Part shown: piece by piece, positions 7,836 through 16,605 of the stretch
How positions within the stretch are numbered: position 1 is the first letter of the stretch
Layout: each line of letters starts with the position of its first letter
Source: Phycisphaeraceae bacterium
Lineage (GTDB): Bacteria > Planctomycetota > Phycisphaerae > Phycisphaerales > Phycisphaeraceae
DNA: 64,000 nt
Assembly: GCA_028277745.1 (NCBI GenBank)
Contig: JANQFR010000065.1
Location: forward strand, 47,380-111,379
Direction: 5' to 3'
Position numbers and translations under genes: made by a program
The notes under the pieces: model-generated
What the model saw: only the letters and a program-made list of their open reading frames with translations
The model's database searches: none
What the model was told of the DNA's origin: nothing

Positions 7836-9026
7836 ATGAAACCACTGCACCTGGCGCTTGCGATCGGGGCGTCGGCGTTGATCGGCCTTCAGGCCGGCTG
7901 CCGGGGCAAGGGCAATATCGACGCCAGCAACCCCCTGACCCGGCCCGCCGACGACGGCACGCTCGTGCGCAGCCCCCGTCACCCCGGCCAGCTGGTGATC
8001 GCCCAGGACCGAGAGGCCCAGGTCCTCGCCGAGCTCCAGCCCGCCCCCCCGCCGGTCTGGAACGACGAGCAGCCCGACGCCGGCTACGCCCTCAACGCCA
8101 TGGTCGGCCAGGTCAACGGCCAGGCGATCTACGCCAACACCGTCCTCTTCGAGATCGAAGACCAGCTCAAGGCCATCGCCCGCCGCCCCAACATGACCCG
8201 CGCCGCGTTCCGCGATCAGGCCAGCCGGCTTATCGCCGCCCGTGTTCAACAGATCGTGCTCGACGCCCTCATCTACGGCGAGGCCGAACGCGACCTGTCC
8301 GAGGGCGAGCAGGAAGGCCTCAAGCAACTGGTCAAGACCAAGCGCGAAGAACTGCTGCGCATCTGGGGCATGGGCTCGCCCACGCTTGCTGACATGCGGC
8401 TGAAGCAGGAGACCGGCCTGACCCTTGAAGAGACCGTCGAGGACTGGCGCAAACAGGCGGTCGTCCAGAAATACCTGCGCGAAAAACTCCTCCCCCGGAT
8501 CAACGTCACCCGACGCGATATCGAGCGGTACTACCGTGAGCACGAGGCCGAGGAGTTCCGGCCCGGCGCCACGCGCACCATCCGCATCATCCGCGTGTAC
8601 AACGAGGAGGACGTCCAGGCCGTCGACCGCCTCCTCACCCAGGCGCCGTTCGAGGAAGTCGCCCGCAACCCCATCAACCTCTACAAGCCCCAGGACGGCG
8701 GGCTCTTCGGCGAAGGCATCGGCCAGCTCCGCGACGGCCCGCTCAACGACGCCATGCTCGAGCTCCAGGAGGGCGAGCACGCCGGCCCGGTCCGCATGGG
8801 CGGGGCCTACTGGTACGTCTTTGTCGAACAGCTCGACGCCCCCGAGCACCGCACCCTCCAGCAGGCCCAGATCGAGATCGAAAACAAGCTCCGCAACCGC
8901 CAGTACCAGGTCCTTTCCGAGAAGTACCGCGCGGACCTGTTCCGCTTCGGCAGCTACAACTCGCTGGAGCAGATGATCGACGAGCTGGTCGACATCGCGA
9001 TGAACCGCTACGCCCCGAGGGCCTGA
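7836..9026 (+). CDS. SurA/PrsA-like lipoprotein with peptidyl-prolyl isomerase fold
   Basis: A 396-residue predicted lipoprotein: a signal peptide ends in the lipobox LQAG-Cys22. A helical SurA_N-like region (about 85-235) includes MVGQVNGQAIYANTV, which is typical of parvulin chaperones. The C-terminal part (about 240-365) resembles a PpiC domain, with GGLFGEGIGQL and LQEGEHAGPVRMGGAYWYVFVE. It would assist folding of exported proteins at the membrane. The isomerase active site was not checked residue by residue. It is 2 bp upstream of the YraN gene. Confidence 0.75.
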   Translation: MKPLHLALAIGASALIGLQAGCRGKGNIDASNPLTRPADDGTLVRSPRHPGQLVIAQDREAQVLAELQPAPPPVWNDEQPDAGYALNAMVGQVNGQAIYANTVLFEIEDQLKAIARRPNMTRAAFRDQASRLIAARVQQIVLDALIYGEAERDLSEGEQEGLKQLVKTKREELLRIWGMGSPTLADMRLKQETGLTLEETVEDWRKQAVVQKYLREKLLPRINVTRRDIERYYREHEAEEFRPGATRTIRIIRVYNEEDVQAVDRLLTQAPFEEVARNPINLYKPQDGGLFGEGIGQLRDGPLNDAMLELQEGEHAGPVRMGGAYWYVFVEQLDAPEHRTLQQAQIEIENKLRNRQYQVLSEKYRADLFRFGSYNSLEQMIDELVDIAMNRYAPRA

Positions 9027-9028
9027 CG

Positions 9029-9415
9029 GTGCTCGGGCTCTTCAAACGCGTCCCCCCGCCGATCGGCGAGCGCGGCGAGCGCGTCGCCGCCCGGTTTCTG
9101 AAGCGGCGGGGCTACCGCATCCTCGCCCGCAACCTCCGCAACCGCTTCGGCGAGATCGACCTGATCGTCCAGCCGCGCGGCGAGCCCACGATCGTCATCG
9201 TCGAGGTCAAGGCCGGGACCGGCGGCCGACACCGCCCCGAGGTCCATGTCACGCCCCACAAGCAGCGCAAGCTCGTCGCCCTCGCCGCGCAGGCCGTCCG
9301 CCGCCACCGGCTCCACGGCCGGCCGATCCGCTTCGACGTGATCGCTGTGGATTTCATCGACGGGCGGAAACCCGCGGTGCGGCACTACGTCGGCGCGTTC
9401 CAGTCCCAGGTTTGA
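9029..9415 (+). CDS. yraN: YraN/UPF0102-family nuclease-like protein
   Basis: A 128-residue restriction-endonuclease-fold protein. GERGERVAARFLKRRGYRILARN (about 12-34), FGEIDLI with the metal-binding Glu and Asp, and IVIVEVKAG with the catalytic E-x-K are the family hallmarks. It starts with GTG two bases after the preceding stop, so translation is probably coupled. The cellular role of the family is not established. Confidence 0.9.
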   Translation: MLGLFKRVPPPIGERGERVAARFLKRRGYRILARNLRNRFGEIDLIVQPRGEPTIVIVEVKAGTGGRHRPEVHVTPHKQRKLVALAAQAVRRHRLHGRPIRFDVIAVDFIDGRKPAVRHYVGAFQSQV

Positions 9416-9422
9416 GCGGTGG

Positions 9423-9515
9423 AAAAACCAGGAACCGCAGGAAAAACAGGAACCCTGCGCCCACCCCTGACGGCATAGGGCGTGACTCTGGCGGTTCCTG
9501 CGGTTCCTGGTTTTT
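9423..9515. repeat. Inverted repeat with 21-bp arms and internal direct repeats
   Basis: The arm 9423-9443 is the reverse complement of 9495-9515, with a 51-base spacer. The unit CTGCGGTTCCTG recurs just downstream of the right arm (from 9516). The element covers the upstream GTG of the EI24 frame, which is one reason to reject that start. Confidence 0.7.
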
Positions 9516-9535
9516 CTGCGGTTCCTGCGGTTATC

Positions 9536-10360
9536 ATGACCACCATGACCACCGTCGCTTCCGGACCCCCTTCAAGCAGCGATCCGAAACGCCGCGCTCG
9601 GCTTCCGTCGCCGTTTGTTCAGGGCGTCGCTGCGCCGTTCCGCGGCTTCGGCTACATGTGGCGGCACAAGGGGCTGTGGCGCTTCGGCGTCTGGCCCGCG
9701 ATCGTGAACACGCTCATCTCCCTGGCGCTGCTCGCCCTCGTGGTGCTGGGGCTCTGGCGCCTGCACAGCTGGTGGGAGCCGCCCTTCGTGACCGGCTGGG
9801 TCGCGGACGTGATCGAGGTGATCGTGGGGATTTTTCTGACCATCATCGCCCTCGCCGTCGCGGTGCTGCTCTGGGCGATCCTCCACGGCACGCTCTGCGG
9901 CCACTTCTACAGCAAGCTCGCCGCGGAGGTCGAGCGGCGGCTCGGCCTCGATGAATCGCAGATCAACGAGGTCCCGATGACCAAGCAATTGGTCGACGTG
10001 CTGCGCGACCTGGGCCTGATGGGGCTGGTGTTCGTCGGCCTGTTCGCGTTGCAGTTGATCCCGATCCTCGGCGCGTTGCTGGGCGTGCCGCTGGTGCTTT
10101 ATTTCCAGTACCTGATCCTCGGCCGCGACTTCCTGGACCACCCGCTGTCGTTGCGCGGGGCGCGCTGGCATCAGAAACGCCGTTTCATCGCCCGCCACCG
10201 GACCAACGTGCTGGGGCTGGGCTTCGTGGTGTCGCTGATCGCGTTCATCCCCATCGTCAGCGCCGTGTTGCTGACCACGGCGGTGACCGGGTCGGTGCTG
10301 CTGCACCGCCGGCTCGCCGCCGAGGATGAAGCCAACGGGTGGGACTGGCGGTCGCTTTAG
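9536..10360 (+). CDS. EI24-domain membrane protein (CysZ-like)
   Basis: A 274-residue integral membrane protein. After a short Ser/Pro-rich tail it has FVQGVAAPFRGFGYMWRH, long hydrophobic helices (about 52-75 and 90-125), an amphipathic loop with GHFYSKLAAEVERRL, and further helices to the C-terminus. The pattern fits the EI24/CysZ family, which includes sulfate permeases. The ATG at 9536 is preferred over an upstream GTG because the extra codons lie in the inverted repeat. Transport function is not proven. Confidence 0.8.
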   Translation: MTTMTTVASGPPSSSDPKRRARLPSPFVQGVAAPFRGFGYMWRHKGLWRFGVWPAIVNTLISLALLALVVLGLWRLHSWWEPPFVTGWVADVIEVIVGIFLTIIALAVAVLLWAILHGTLCGHFYSKLAAEVERRLGLDESQINEVPMTKQLVDVLRDLGLMGLVFVGLFALQLIPILGALLGVPLVLYFQYLILGRDFLDHPLSLRGARWHQKRRFIARHRTNVLGLGFVVSLIAFIPIVSAVLLTTAVTGSVLLHRRLAAEDEANGWDWRSL

Positions 10361-10364
10361 ATTA

Positions 10365-10392
10365 AAGCCCGGGGACTGCAGTCCCCGGGCTT
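10365..10392. terminator. GC-rich palindrome between convergent genes (family copy 1)
   Basis: AAGCCCGGGGAC and its exact complement flank a TGCA loop. It sits in the 42-bp space between the EI24 and ankyrin genes, so it could terminate transcription from both sides, though no T-tract follows. The same stem recurs at 17493 and 57035. Confidence 0.65.
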
Positions 10393-10402
10393 CGGTTTGG
10401 AC

Positions 10403-11449
10403 TTATTGTTCAGCATTGGACGCCGCCTGGATGTGCGTCGCGACGGCTTCGTGCTTGAAGTGCAGCGCCGTCTCCAGGGGCGTGTGGCCGTGCTGATTGA
10501 CGATTGAAGGATCGGCGCCGTGGTCCAGCAGCCACTTCGCCGCATCGGGGTGGTCCCGCCACGCGGCGTGATGGAGCGGGGTCCAGCCCGGCTTGTCGAA
10601 GGCCGCCATGTCTGCGTTGACGTCGGCGCCGTGCCCGAGCAGGAGGTCGGCAACGTCCCGCCAGCGCTCAGGCGGTCGGTGTTGGAACCCGCCGACGGCA
10701 CAGTGCAGCGGCGCGCCCATGCACGACATCGCGTGGACGTCGGCTCCATATTCAAGAAGCAGCGCCGCCATCGGCGCGTCGCCGTGCTCGGCTCGCCCGT
10801 GCAGGGGGGTGAGCCGTTGCGCGTCGCTGTCGATCGCGTTGACCTCCGCGCCCCGGTCGATCAGCAGCCGGGCGGCGGCGAGGCCGGCGTCGCGCACGCA
10901 GTGCAGCGGGGTGGCGTCGTAGTGGTCTCGCCTGGCGCGGGCCGCCGCCGGGTCCGCGTCGAGCAGGCGCGCGAGCTCCTGCACGTGGCCCAGCCGGGCC
11001 GCCTCGAAGATATCGAGCGTCGCGCCGCGTGACCGCAGCAGGCCGATGGTTTCGTGATCGCCGTGCCGCATGGCGAAATACAGCGGCCGCATCCGCTCCC
11101 ACCCGCCGGTGGCGTGCAGCAGGCCCGGATCGGCGTCCAGCAGTTCGGCCAACAGCTCGGTATCGCCCGACGCGGCGGCGTCAATCACCCGCTCCTCGGC
11201 CGGCTTGGACGCCAGGTGTTGCTTGAGCTTCGCCCAACTGGGGAAACCGTAGACCCGCGCGATCATCCGCTGGGCGTCGGCGAGCTTCGCGGCCTGGGGA
11301 TCGTCGTCGGGCAGCACGCGTTTGAACCATTGCAGCGTGTCGCTGTGGCCGGTCTTGAGCCGCGTGAGCAGGTCTTTGGCTTGGTGTTTGAAACGGCGGA
11401 GCGTAACGCGCGGCGGAAGGGGGGCGGGCGGCAAAGGGGCGGTGGGCAT
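10403..11449 (-). CDS. Ankyrin-repeat protein
   Basis: A 348-residue protein. The N-terminal third (KHQAKDLLTRLKTG..., then VYGFPSWAKLKQHLA) resembles a short helical segment often found before ankyrin arrays. From about residue 95 it holds degenerate and then clear ankyrin units: DATPLHCVRDAGLAAARLL, RLTPLHGRAEHGDAPMAALL, then GWTPLHHAAWRDHPDAAKWL and HGHTPLETAL. These form a protein-binding solenoid; the partner is unknown. The ATG at 11449 is favoured by GGAGG five bases upstream; the longer frame to 11566 adds 39 low-complexity residues. No signal peptide. Confidence 0.85.
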   Translation of the reverse strand: MPTAPLPPAPLPPRVTLRRFKHQAKDLLTRLKTGHSDTLQWFKRVLPDDDPQAAKLADAQRMIARVYGFPSWAKLKQHLASKPAEERVIDAAASGDTELLAELLDADPGLLHATGGWERMRPLYFAMRHGDHETIGLLRSRGATLDIFEAARLGHVQELARLLDADPAAARARRDHYDATPLHCVRDAGLAAARLLIDRGAEVNAIDSDAQRLTPLHGRAEHGDAPMAALLLEYGADVHAMSCMGAPLHCAVGGFQHRPPERWRDVADLLLGHGADVNADMAAFDKPGWTPLHHAAWRDHPDAAKWLLDHGADPSIVNQHGHTPLETALHFKHEAVATHIQAASNAEQ

Positions 11450-11640
11450 GGCAGCCTCCATCATGTGCCGGGTGTCCGCGTGCCCGGGCCGGTGGGGATG
11501 CCAGGGATGCACAGGTTGTCGCAGAGCGGCGGGTCTGGGGTGGACGGTCGTCCTGTCCGCGGACACGGCAGCGCCCCCGTCGGCGCTGTGGGAGCTACGT
11601 TAGCTCAACGCCGTTCGATCCGCAATGGTTGCATTCGAAG

Positions 11641-11674
11641 CGCGGGGCAGGCCCCGCCGCTAAACATCAGGACG
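11641..11674. repeat. Degenerate palindromic repeat fragment
   Basis: CGCGGGGC-AG-GCCCCGCCG followed by CTAAA resembles one hairpin and the right end of the element at 63-118. It lies in the 230-bp gap between the ankyrin and aroDE genes; nothing else was recognised in that gap. Confidence 0.4.
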
Positions 11675-11679
11675 TTCGT

Positions 11680-13263
11680 TTATTGCGACAGGTGCTGGCG
11701 GATCACGCCGCGGAAGACGTCCAGCGGCGCGGCCTGTTGCGTCCACGACTCGAACTGAGTCGCGGCCTGGCGGACGAACATCTCGGCGCCGGAGATGGTG
11801 TGGCACCCCGCGGCTTTGGCCTCGCGGAGCAGGCGGGTCTCGAGGGGGTTGTAGATCGTGTCGAACACGACCGTGCCCGGCCCCCAGTCGGGCGGGTCGG
11901 GCATGGGCGTGGCGCCCACGTGCGGATGCATGCCCAGCGGGGTGCAGTTGATAAACACGCCGCAGCAGGCGCCGCAGAGCTTGTCGGGCGACGCGGCGAC
12001 GACCTTGCCCGTCTTGCCGTTGAACGCGGCGACCAACTCGTCGGCCTTGTCGCGGGTGCGGTTGTAGATGACCACCGTCGCCCCGTAATGGGCGAAGCCG
12101 GCGACGATGGCGCGGGCCGCGCCGCCCGCGCCGATCACCGCGACCCGTTTGCCCGCCAGCTCCTCCCGCGCGATGTTCAGCCCTTCGCACACCGCGTCCA
12201 GCGCAGCCGCGTAGTCGGTGTTGCTCGCATAGAGCGATCCGTCGTCGCGCACCGCGAGCGTGTTGGCGGCGCCGATGGTCGAGGCCAGCGGCTCGATCTC
12301 GCCCCCCTGCTCTTCAACGAACCGCAGCAGGTTCTGCTTGTGCGGGATCGTCACGCTGGCGCCGTGGAAATGCAGCGGGGCGCAGGCGAGCCACTCGGCG
12401 ACGGTCGCCTTGAAGTGCTCGTACTCGGGGGGGATGGACATCGGCAGGTAGACGCCGTTGTAGCCGACGGCGTCGAAGCCGGCGTTGTGGATCGGCGGCG
12501 AGAGGGAGTGGCCCACCGGGTGGCCGATGACGCCATAGACGCGGGTGTCGGCGTCGAGGCGGTCCCAGCGGTAGAGGGTCTTGAGCTGTTTGATGGAGGG
12601 CTGGCCGGGCGCGGTCTCGGCGCCGGTTTCCAGGGCGGCGAAGGTGAGCAGGGCGCCGAACTTTTTCGCCAGCACGCGCGACGGCAGGCCGTGTTCGCCC
12701 ATGCACAGGGCGATCGTGGGTTTGACCTGCTGGCGGATGATCTCGAACGCCTCGATGTTGTCCCGCAGCGACCGGGCGGCCCAGGCGAGCTTGATCACGC
12801 GGCAGGCGGGGGCGTCGGCCATGTCGGCGGCGCGGCGGAGCAGGTCCGCCGGCCGGCCGGAAAAGTCGTGGCTGGAGAGGATCAGCCCGGTGTCGATCGG
12901 TCGGACCTGCCCGGGGTGGTCGACGACCAAGCCGACCTTCTGGCGCAGGTTGGCGGAGCGCTGGTACGCCGCGAGCTCGATGTCGAGGTAGGCCGGCGGA
13001 TGCGCGGACGTGCCGGCGTACTCGAGGAGGCTGATGCGGTCGGCGTCGTCGCCGTCGTAGTCGCCGCCCTCCCACGTCGGCCGGCAGGTGAGGATGCAGG
13101 GCAGCGGGGAGCGGCGCAGCAGTTCGACCACCGCGTCGCGGTCGTCGGTGAAGCGGTCGATGCGGTACTCGACTAGATCGGCGCCGACCGCCTTGGCGCG
13201 CCGGGCGGCGTCCAGGGCGGCGTCGAGGTCGAGCACCATGATGGAAACGGTCAGGTGCGTCAT
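11680..13263 (-). CDS. aroDE: Bifunctional 3-dehydroquinate dehydratase/shikimate dehydrogenase (AroDE)
   Basis: A 527-residue fusion catalysing two consecutive shikimate-pathway steps in the cytoplasm. Residues 1-225 form type I dehydroquinase: EYRIDRF, His132 in SSHDFSG and the Schiff-base Lys158 in RVIKLAW. Residues 240-520 form shikimate dehydrogenase: GHPVGHSLSPPIHN, Lys309 in VTIPHK, Asp349 in SNTDY, and the NADP loop GAGGAARA (378-385). The same domain order occurs in plants, chlamydiae and some planctomycetes. Both active sites look intact. It is divergent from the DUF1015 gene. Confidence 0.95.
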   Translation of the reverse strand: MTHLTVSIMVLDLDAALDAARRAKAVGADLVEYRIDRFTDDRDAVVELLRRSPLPCILTCRPTWEGGDYDGDDADRISLLEYAGTSAHPPAYLDIELAAYQRSANLRQKVGLVVDHPGQVRPIDTGLILSSHDFSGRPADLLRRAADMADAPACRVIKLAWAARSLRDNIEAFEIIRQQVKPTIALCMGEHGLPSRVLAKKFGALLTFAALETGAETAPGQPSIKQLKTLYRWDRLDADTRVYGVIGHPVGHSLSPPIHNAGFDAVGYNGVYLPMSIPPEYEHFKATVAEWLACAPLHFHGASVTIPHKQNLLRFVEEQGGEIEPLASTIGAANTLAVRDDGSLYASNTDYAAALDAVCEGLNIAREELAGKRVAVIGAGGAARAIVAGFAHYGATVVIYNRTRDKADELVAAFNGKTGKVVAASPDKLCGACCGVFINCTPLGMHPHVGATPMPDPPDWGPGTVVFDTIYNPLETRLLREAKAAGCHTISGAEMFVRQAATQFESWTQQAAPLDVFRGVIRQHLSQ

Positions 13264-13383
13264 GGTCAGATGACGGGCATGTTAACGAGCAAAATGAGTC
13301 TCTTCCGGTCCATCTGCCATTTGCCATATGCAATCCGCTATGTCCGTCTGCGGCGCCGCCGGCTTTGCGGTACGCTGTCGCCG

Positions 13384-14679
13384 ATGCCAGCCATTGAACC
13401 GATCCATGCCGTGACATATGCGGGCGGGGGCGACGTGTCGTCCCGGATCGCGCCGCCGTACGACGTGCTCGACGAGGGCCCCAAGCAGGCGTTGCTCGAG
13501 GGCGATCCGCACAACATCGTGTCGATTGACCTGCCGGTGACGCCCCCGAAGACCGTCGGGCCGGACGAGGCGTACGACAAGGCCGGGCGGACCTACCGCG
13601 ACTGGCTCGAGCAGGGCGTGCTGGCCCGCCGCGATGAGCCGGCGATCTACGCCTACGAGCAGGAGTACACGGTCGACGGCCAGACGCTCAAACGTCGGGG
13701 CCTGTTCGCCGGCGTCGCGGCCCAGGACTTCAACCAGCCCGGCGGCGTCTACCGCCACGAGATGACCATCCAGGGCGGCGTGGATGACCGCTCCAAGCTG
13801 ATGGCCGCGTCGGCTGCCCAGTTCTCGCCCGTGTTCTCGGTCTTCGCCGACCCCCAGGCCCACGTCGTCGGCCTGCTCGGGGGGGTTTTCGAGCGGGCCC
13901 CCGACCTCCACGGCACGACCGCCCACGACGGGGTCGTCCACCGCTGCTGGGCGGTGACCGACCCGTCGACGATCCAGGCGATCCAGGCGTTCTTCAAGGA
14001 CCACGAGGTGTTCATCGCCGACGGGCACCACCGCTACACCACCGCTCTGAACTACGCCAAGGCGCACCCCGATGAGCCCGCCGCCCAGCAGTGCCTGATG
14101 GTGCTGGTCGCGGCGGAAGACCCGGGGATGATCGTGCTGCCCTACCACCGGGTGCTGTACGGGCTGAAGGACTTCGAGATGCCGAAGCTGCTCGCGGAGG
14201 TGGTCAAACGCACGGACGTGGGGATTTTCCGATCGAGCTTCGACGCCGACCAGATGCCCGCCCTGGTCGATCGATTGCCGCATAAAGGCATGCACGCCAT
14301 GGGCTTATATGCGGGCGGCGAAGAGTGTTACGTGGTCAACACGACCGAGCGGGACCCGCTGGAGAACGAGTTTCCCGACAAGCCGGAGGTCTGGCGGCAG
14401 CTGGACGTGGCGATCCTGCAGTACCTGCTGCTCGAGGGGACGGGCGCCATTGCCTCCGGCCGCGAGGGCGCCGCGTTGAGCTACCGATACACCTCCGACC
14501 TCGAGGAATTGAAGGCCATGGTCAACGCCGAGCCGGGCGGGCGGCTGGGGGTGATCATGCAGCCCACCCCCCTGGAGGCGGTGATGGGGGTGTCGCTGGC
14601 CAACGAGGTGATGCCGCCCAAGAGCACGTTTTTTTACCCCAAGCTGGCGACCGGGCTGGTGATCAACCCCTTGCGGTGA
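13384..14679 (+). CDS. DUF1015 family protein
   Basis: A 431-residue protein with the DUF1015 pattern: SSRIAPPYDVL near the N-terminus, GDPHNIVSIDLP, YEQEYTVDGQTLKRRGLFAG, the hallmark IADGHHRYTTALNY in the middle, and FFYPKLATGLVINPL at the end. The ATG at 13384 gives the family N-terminus PAIEPIHAV; the upstream frame extension does not look coding. The biochemical role of the family is not established. It is divergent from aroDE across a 120-bp spacer. Confidence 0.92.
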   Translation: MPAIEPIHAVTYAGGGDVSSRIAPPYDVLDEGPKQALLEGDPHNIVSIDLPVTPPKTVGPDEAYDKAGRTYRDWLEQGVLARRDEPAIYAYEQEYTVDGQTLKRRGLFAGVAAQDFNQPGGVYRHEMTIQGGVDDRSKLMAASAAQFSPVFSVFADPQAHVVGLLGGVFERAPDLHGTTAHDGVVHRCWAVTDPSTIQAIQAFFKDHEVFIADGHHRYTTALNYAKAHPDEPAAQQCLMVLVAAEDPGMIVLPYHRVLYGLKDFEMPKLLAEVVKRTDVGIFRSSFDADQMPALVDRLPHKGMHAMGLYAGGEECYVVNTTERDPLENEFPDKPEVWRQLDVAILQYLLLEGTGAIASGREGAALSYRYTSDLEELKAMVNAEPGGRLGVIMQPTPLEAVMGVSLANEVMPPKSTFFYPKLATGLVINPLR

Positions 14680-14775
14680 GCCGGCCGCCGGCCCCGTCTG
14701 CGGTGAAACGGCGGGCCGGGGTCGCGTTGGAGCGGCTTTTCCTGTTTACTGTTCACGGTTCACGGTCACCGATGG

Positions 14776-15387
14776 ATGCCGATGGCGGACGCGAAGATCA
14801 CCGACGAACAGCTCCTGGCGCGGTATCAGGCCGGGGAAACCGAGTGCTTTGAGCAGTTGGTCGAGCGATACCGCCAGGAATTGTTCCATTTTCTGGTGCG
14901 TTTCGTGGGCAACCGGGCGGCGGCGGAAGACCTGTTCCAGGAATCGTTCCTGCAGGTTCACCTCTCGGCGGACACGTTCGACCCGACCAAGCGGTTCAAG
15001 CCGTGGCTCTTCACGATCGCGGCAAACAAGGCTCGGGATTATCTGCGAAGGAGCAACCGGCGTCAGGCGGCGCCGCTCTCGGCGTCGATGGACGGGGCCG
15101 GGGAGGACGGCCGGGCGTTTATCGACCTGCTGGAAGCCGAGGTGCCCCAGCCCGGCGCGGCGGCGGAAGACGCCGAGAGCGCCGAAGCCGTGCGGCAGAC
15201 CGTGGCGTCGCTGCCCGACCACCTCCGCGAAGTGCTTGTCCTAGCCTATTTTAACCAGTTTGCCTACAAGGAGATCGCCGAGATGCTCGGCATCCCGCTC
15301 GGCACGGTCAAGAGCCGGCTGCACGCCGCGGTCGGAACTTTCGCCGAATTGTGGAAGTCTCGAACCCAACCCGTGTCCGGCACGTAA
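14776..15387 (+). CDS. ECF-type RNA polymerase sigma factor
   Basis: A 203-residue ECF sigma factor. Region 2 spans about 15-85, with AEDLFQESFLQVHL and FKPWLFTIAANKARDYLRR. A linker of about 35 residues leads to region 4 (about 140-190), with LPDHLREVLVLAYFNQFAYKEIAEML and the recognition helix GIPLGTVKSRLHAA. It directs transcription of an unknown regulon. The gene 48 bp downstream encodes a membrane protein with a cytoplasmic head, probably its regulator. An ATG two codons in is an alternative start. Confidence 0.93.
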   Translation: MPMADAKITDEQLLARYQAGETECFEQLVERYRQELFHFLVRFVGNRAAAEDLFQESFLQVHLSADTFDPTKRFKPWLFTIAANKARDYLRRSNRRQAAPLSASMDGAGEDGRAFIDLLEAEVPQPGAAAEDAESAEAVRQTVASLPDHLREVLVLAYFNQFAYKEIAEMLGIPLGTVKSRLHAAVGTFAELWKSRTQPVSGT

Positions 15388-15435
15388 CACCACTACTGGG
15401 CGCCTCAACCCGGAAGGCAGAAAGACACGCTTCTC

Positions 15436-16449
15436 ATGAGTGAATCGACTTCAAAGGCCGATACCTGCACCCTCTGTCCCCAAGACGCCGCCGTCTTGGA
15501 CGCGTTTCTGGCGAACCGCGCCGCCGGCTTGGCGAGCGGGCCCATGCCGCCCGATTCGGCCGAACGCATGGCCAAGCTGATGGAGCTGATGAGCGTCCTC
15601 GACGCCTGCCCGGTCGAGGAACCGGCGACGGATATCCTGAAAAACACCCTCGCCCGCGTCGACGCCGAGCGCAACCGCCGCCAGTTCGCCGAGCAGGTGG
15701 CGATGCTCGCCGAGCCCCGCCGCACCCTGGGCGTCCACTGGGGCCAGATCGCCTCCGCCGCCGCGGTGTTCCTGATCGGCGCCAGCCTCCTGATGCCGGT
15801 CCTCGAGCGCAACCGGGACGACGCCTACCGGGCCGTCGGCGCCTCCAATCTGCAGATGGCCGGGAAAGGGTTCGAGAAATACGCCGCCGAGCACCGCGGC
15901 GTCATGCCCAAGTACCACACCGCCCCCAACAGCTCCTGGTGGAACGTCGGCGACGTCAACGGCAAGTACGCCCAGTCCAACTCCGCCCATCTTTACAAGC
16001 TCATCCGCCAGCAGTACCTCCAGCCCGAACAACTCGCCGATCCCGCCAACCCCCACGCTCGTCCCGAGGACATGAGCGCCAAGGACTACGACTGGAAGGC
16101 GCCCGAGCAGGTTTCCTACAGCTACCAGAACCAGCACGGCCGCCCGGAGATCCGGCTCAACGACCAGCCGTACCTGGTCATCCTCGCCAACAAGAACCCG
16201 ATGTTCGTCCCCTACAACGGCAAGGTCGTGCATGACCGCTCGGTTTCGCCTCTCTCGGCGAGCCGGATGTACGACGGCCGCGGCCAGAACATGCTGACCG
16301 CCGACGGCCACGTGACCTGGTCGGCCAGCCCCCAGGTGGTGAACCCCCGCACCGGCCAGACCGACAACATCTACGCCGCCCAGGGCGTTGAGGACTACAC
16401 CGGCAAAGAAACCCCCGCCGCGCCTGACGACGCGTTTCTCGTGCCGTAA
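15436..16449 (+). CDS. Membrane protein paired with ECF sigma factor; pseudopilin/DUF1559-like exterior
   Basis: A 337-residue protein in the position of an anti-sigma factor. Residues 1-100 are hydrophilic with a CTLC pair (Cys11, Cys14) and helical stretches. Residues 103-123 are one membrane segment. The exterior domain begins with a pilin-like helix (RAVGASNLQMAGKGFEKYAAEH) and ends with GRGQNMLTADGHVTW, resembling the H-x-DG motif end of planctomycete DUF1559/pseudopilin-like proteins. It could sense a surface condition and release the sigma factor, but no canonical anti-sigma zinc motif is present. Function is inferred from position only. Confidence 0.7.
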   Translation: MSESTSKADTCTLCPQDAAVLDAFLANRAAGLASGPMPPDSAERMAKLMELMSVLDACPVEEPATDILKNTLARVDAERNRRQFAEQVAMLAEPRRTLGVHWGQIASAAAVFLIGASLLMPVLERNRDDAYRAVGASNLQMAGKGFEKYAAEHRGVMPKYHTAPNSSWWNVGDVNGKYAQSNSAHLYKLIRQQYLQPEQLADPANPHARPEDMSAKDYDWKAPEQVSYSYQNQHGRPEIRLNDQPYLVILANKNPMFVPYNGKVVHDRSVSPLSASRMYDGRGQNMLTADGHVTWSASPQVVNPRTGQTDNIYAAQGVEDYTGKETPAAPDDAFLVP

Positions 16450-16482
16450 ACCACTTTTTTGACCTTGCCGGTTAACCTACGA

Positions 16483-16506
16483 AGTCCCGCATGCGCGTGC
16501 GGGACT
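16483..16506. terminator. Hairpin after the ECF/membrane-protein operon
   Basis: AGTCCCGCA and TGCGGGACT form a perfect 9-bp stem with a 6-base loop, 34 bp after the stop codon. No T-tract follows, so a terminator role is likely but not certain. Confidence 0.5.
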
Positions 16507-16605
16507 CCCGTTAGGTGAAGATTCTCTTTGGCGAGACGGGCCGGGACCGATAAAATGGCTTTTTAAGAAGCCTTCTACACACTACGCCTCGAAAGGGGGT
16601 GTCAG

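Noticed and set aside
11629..13176. 515-codon open frame antisense to aroDE
   Set aside because: The aroDE strand has both complete active sites; the opposite frame is a product of GC-rich codons and has low-complexity Gly/Val/Asp-rich sequence.
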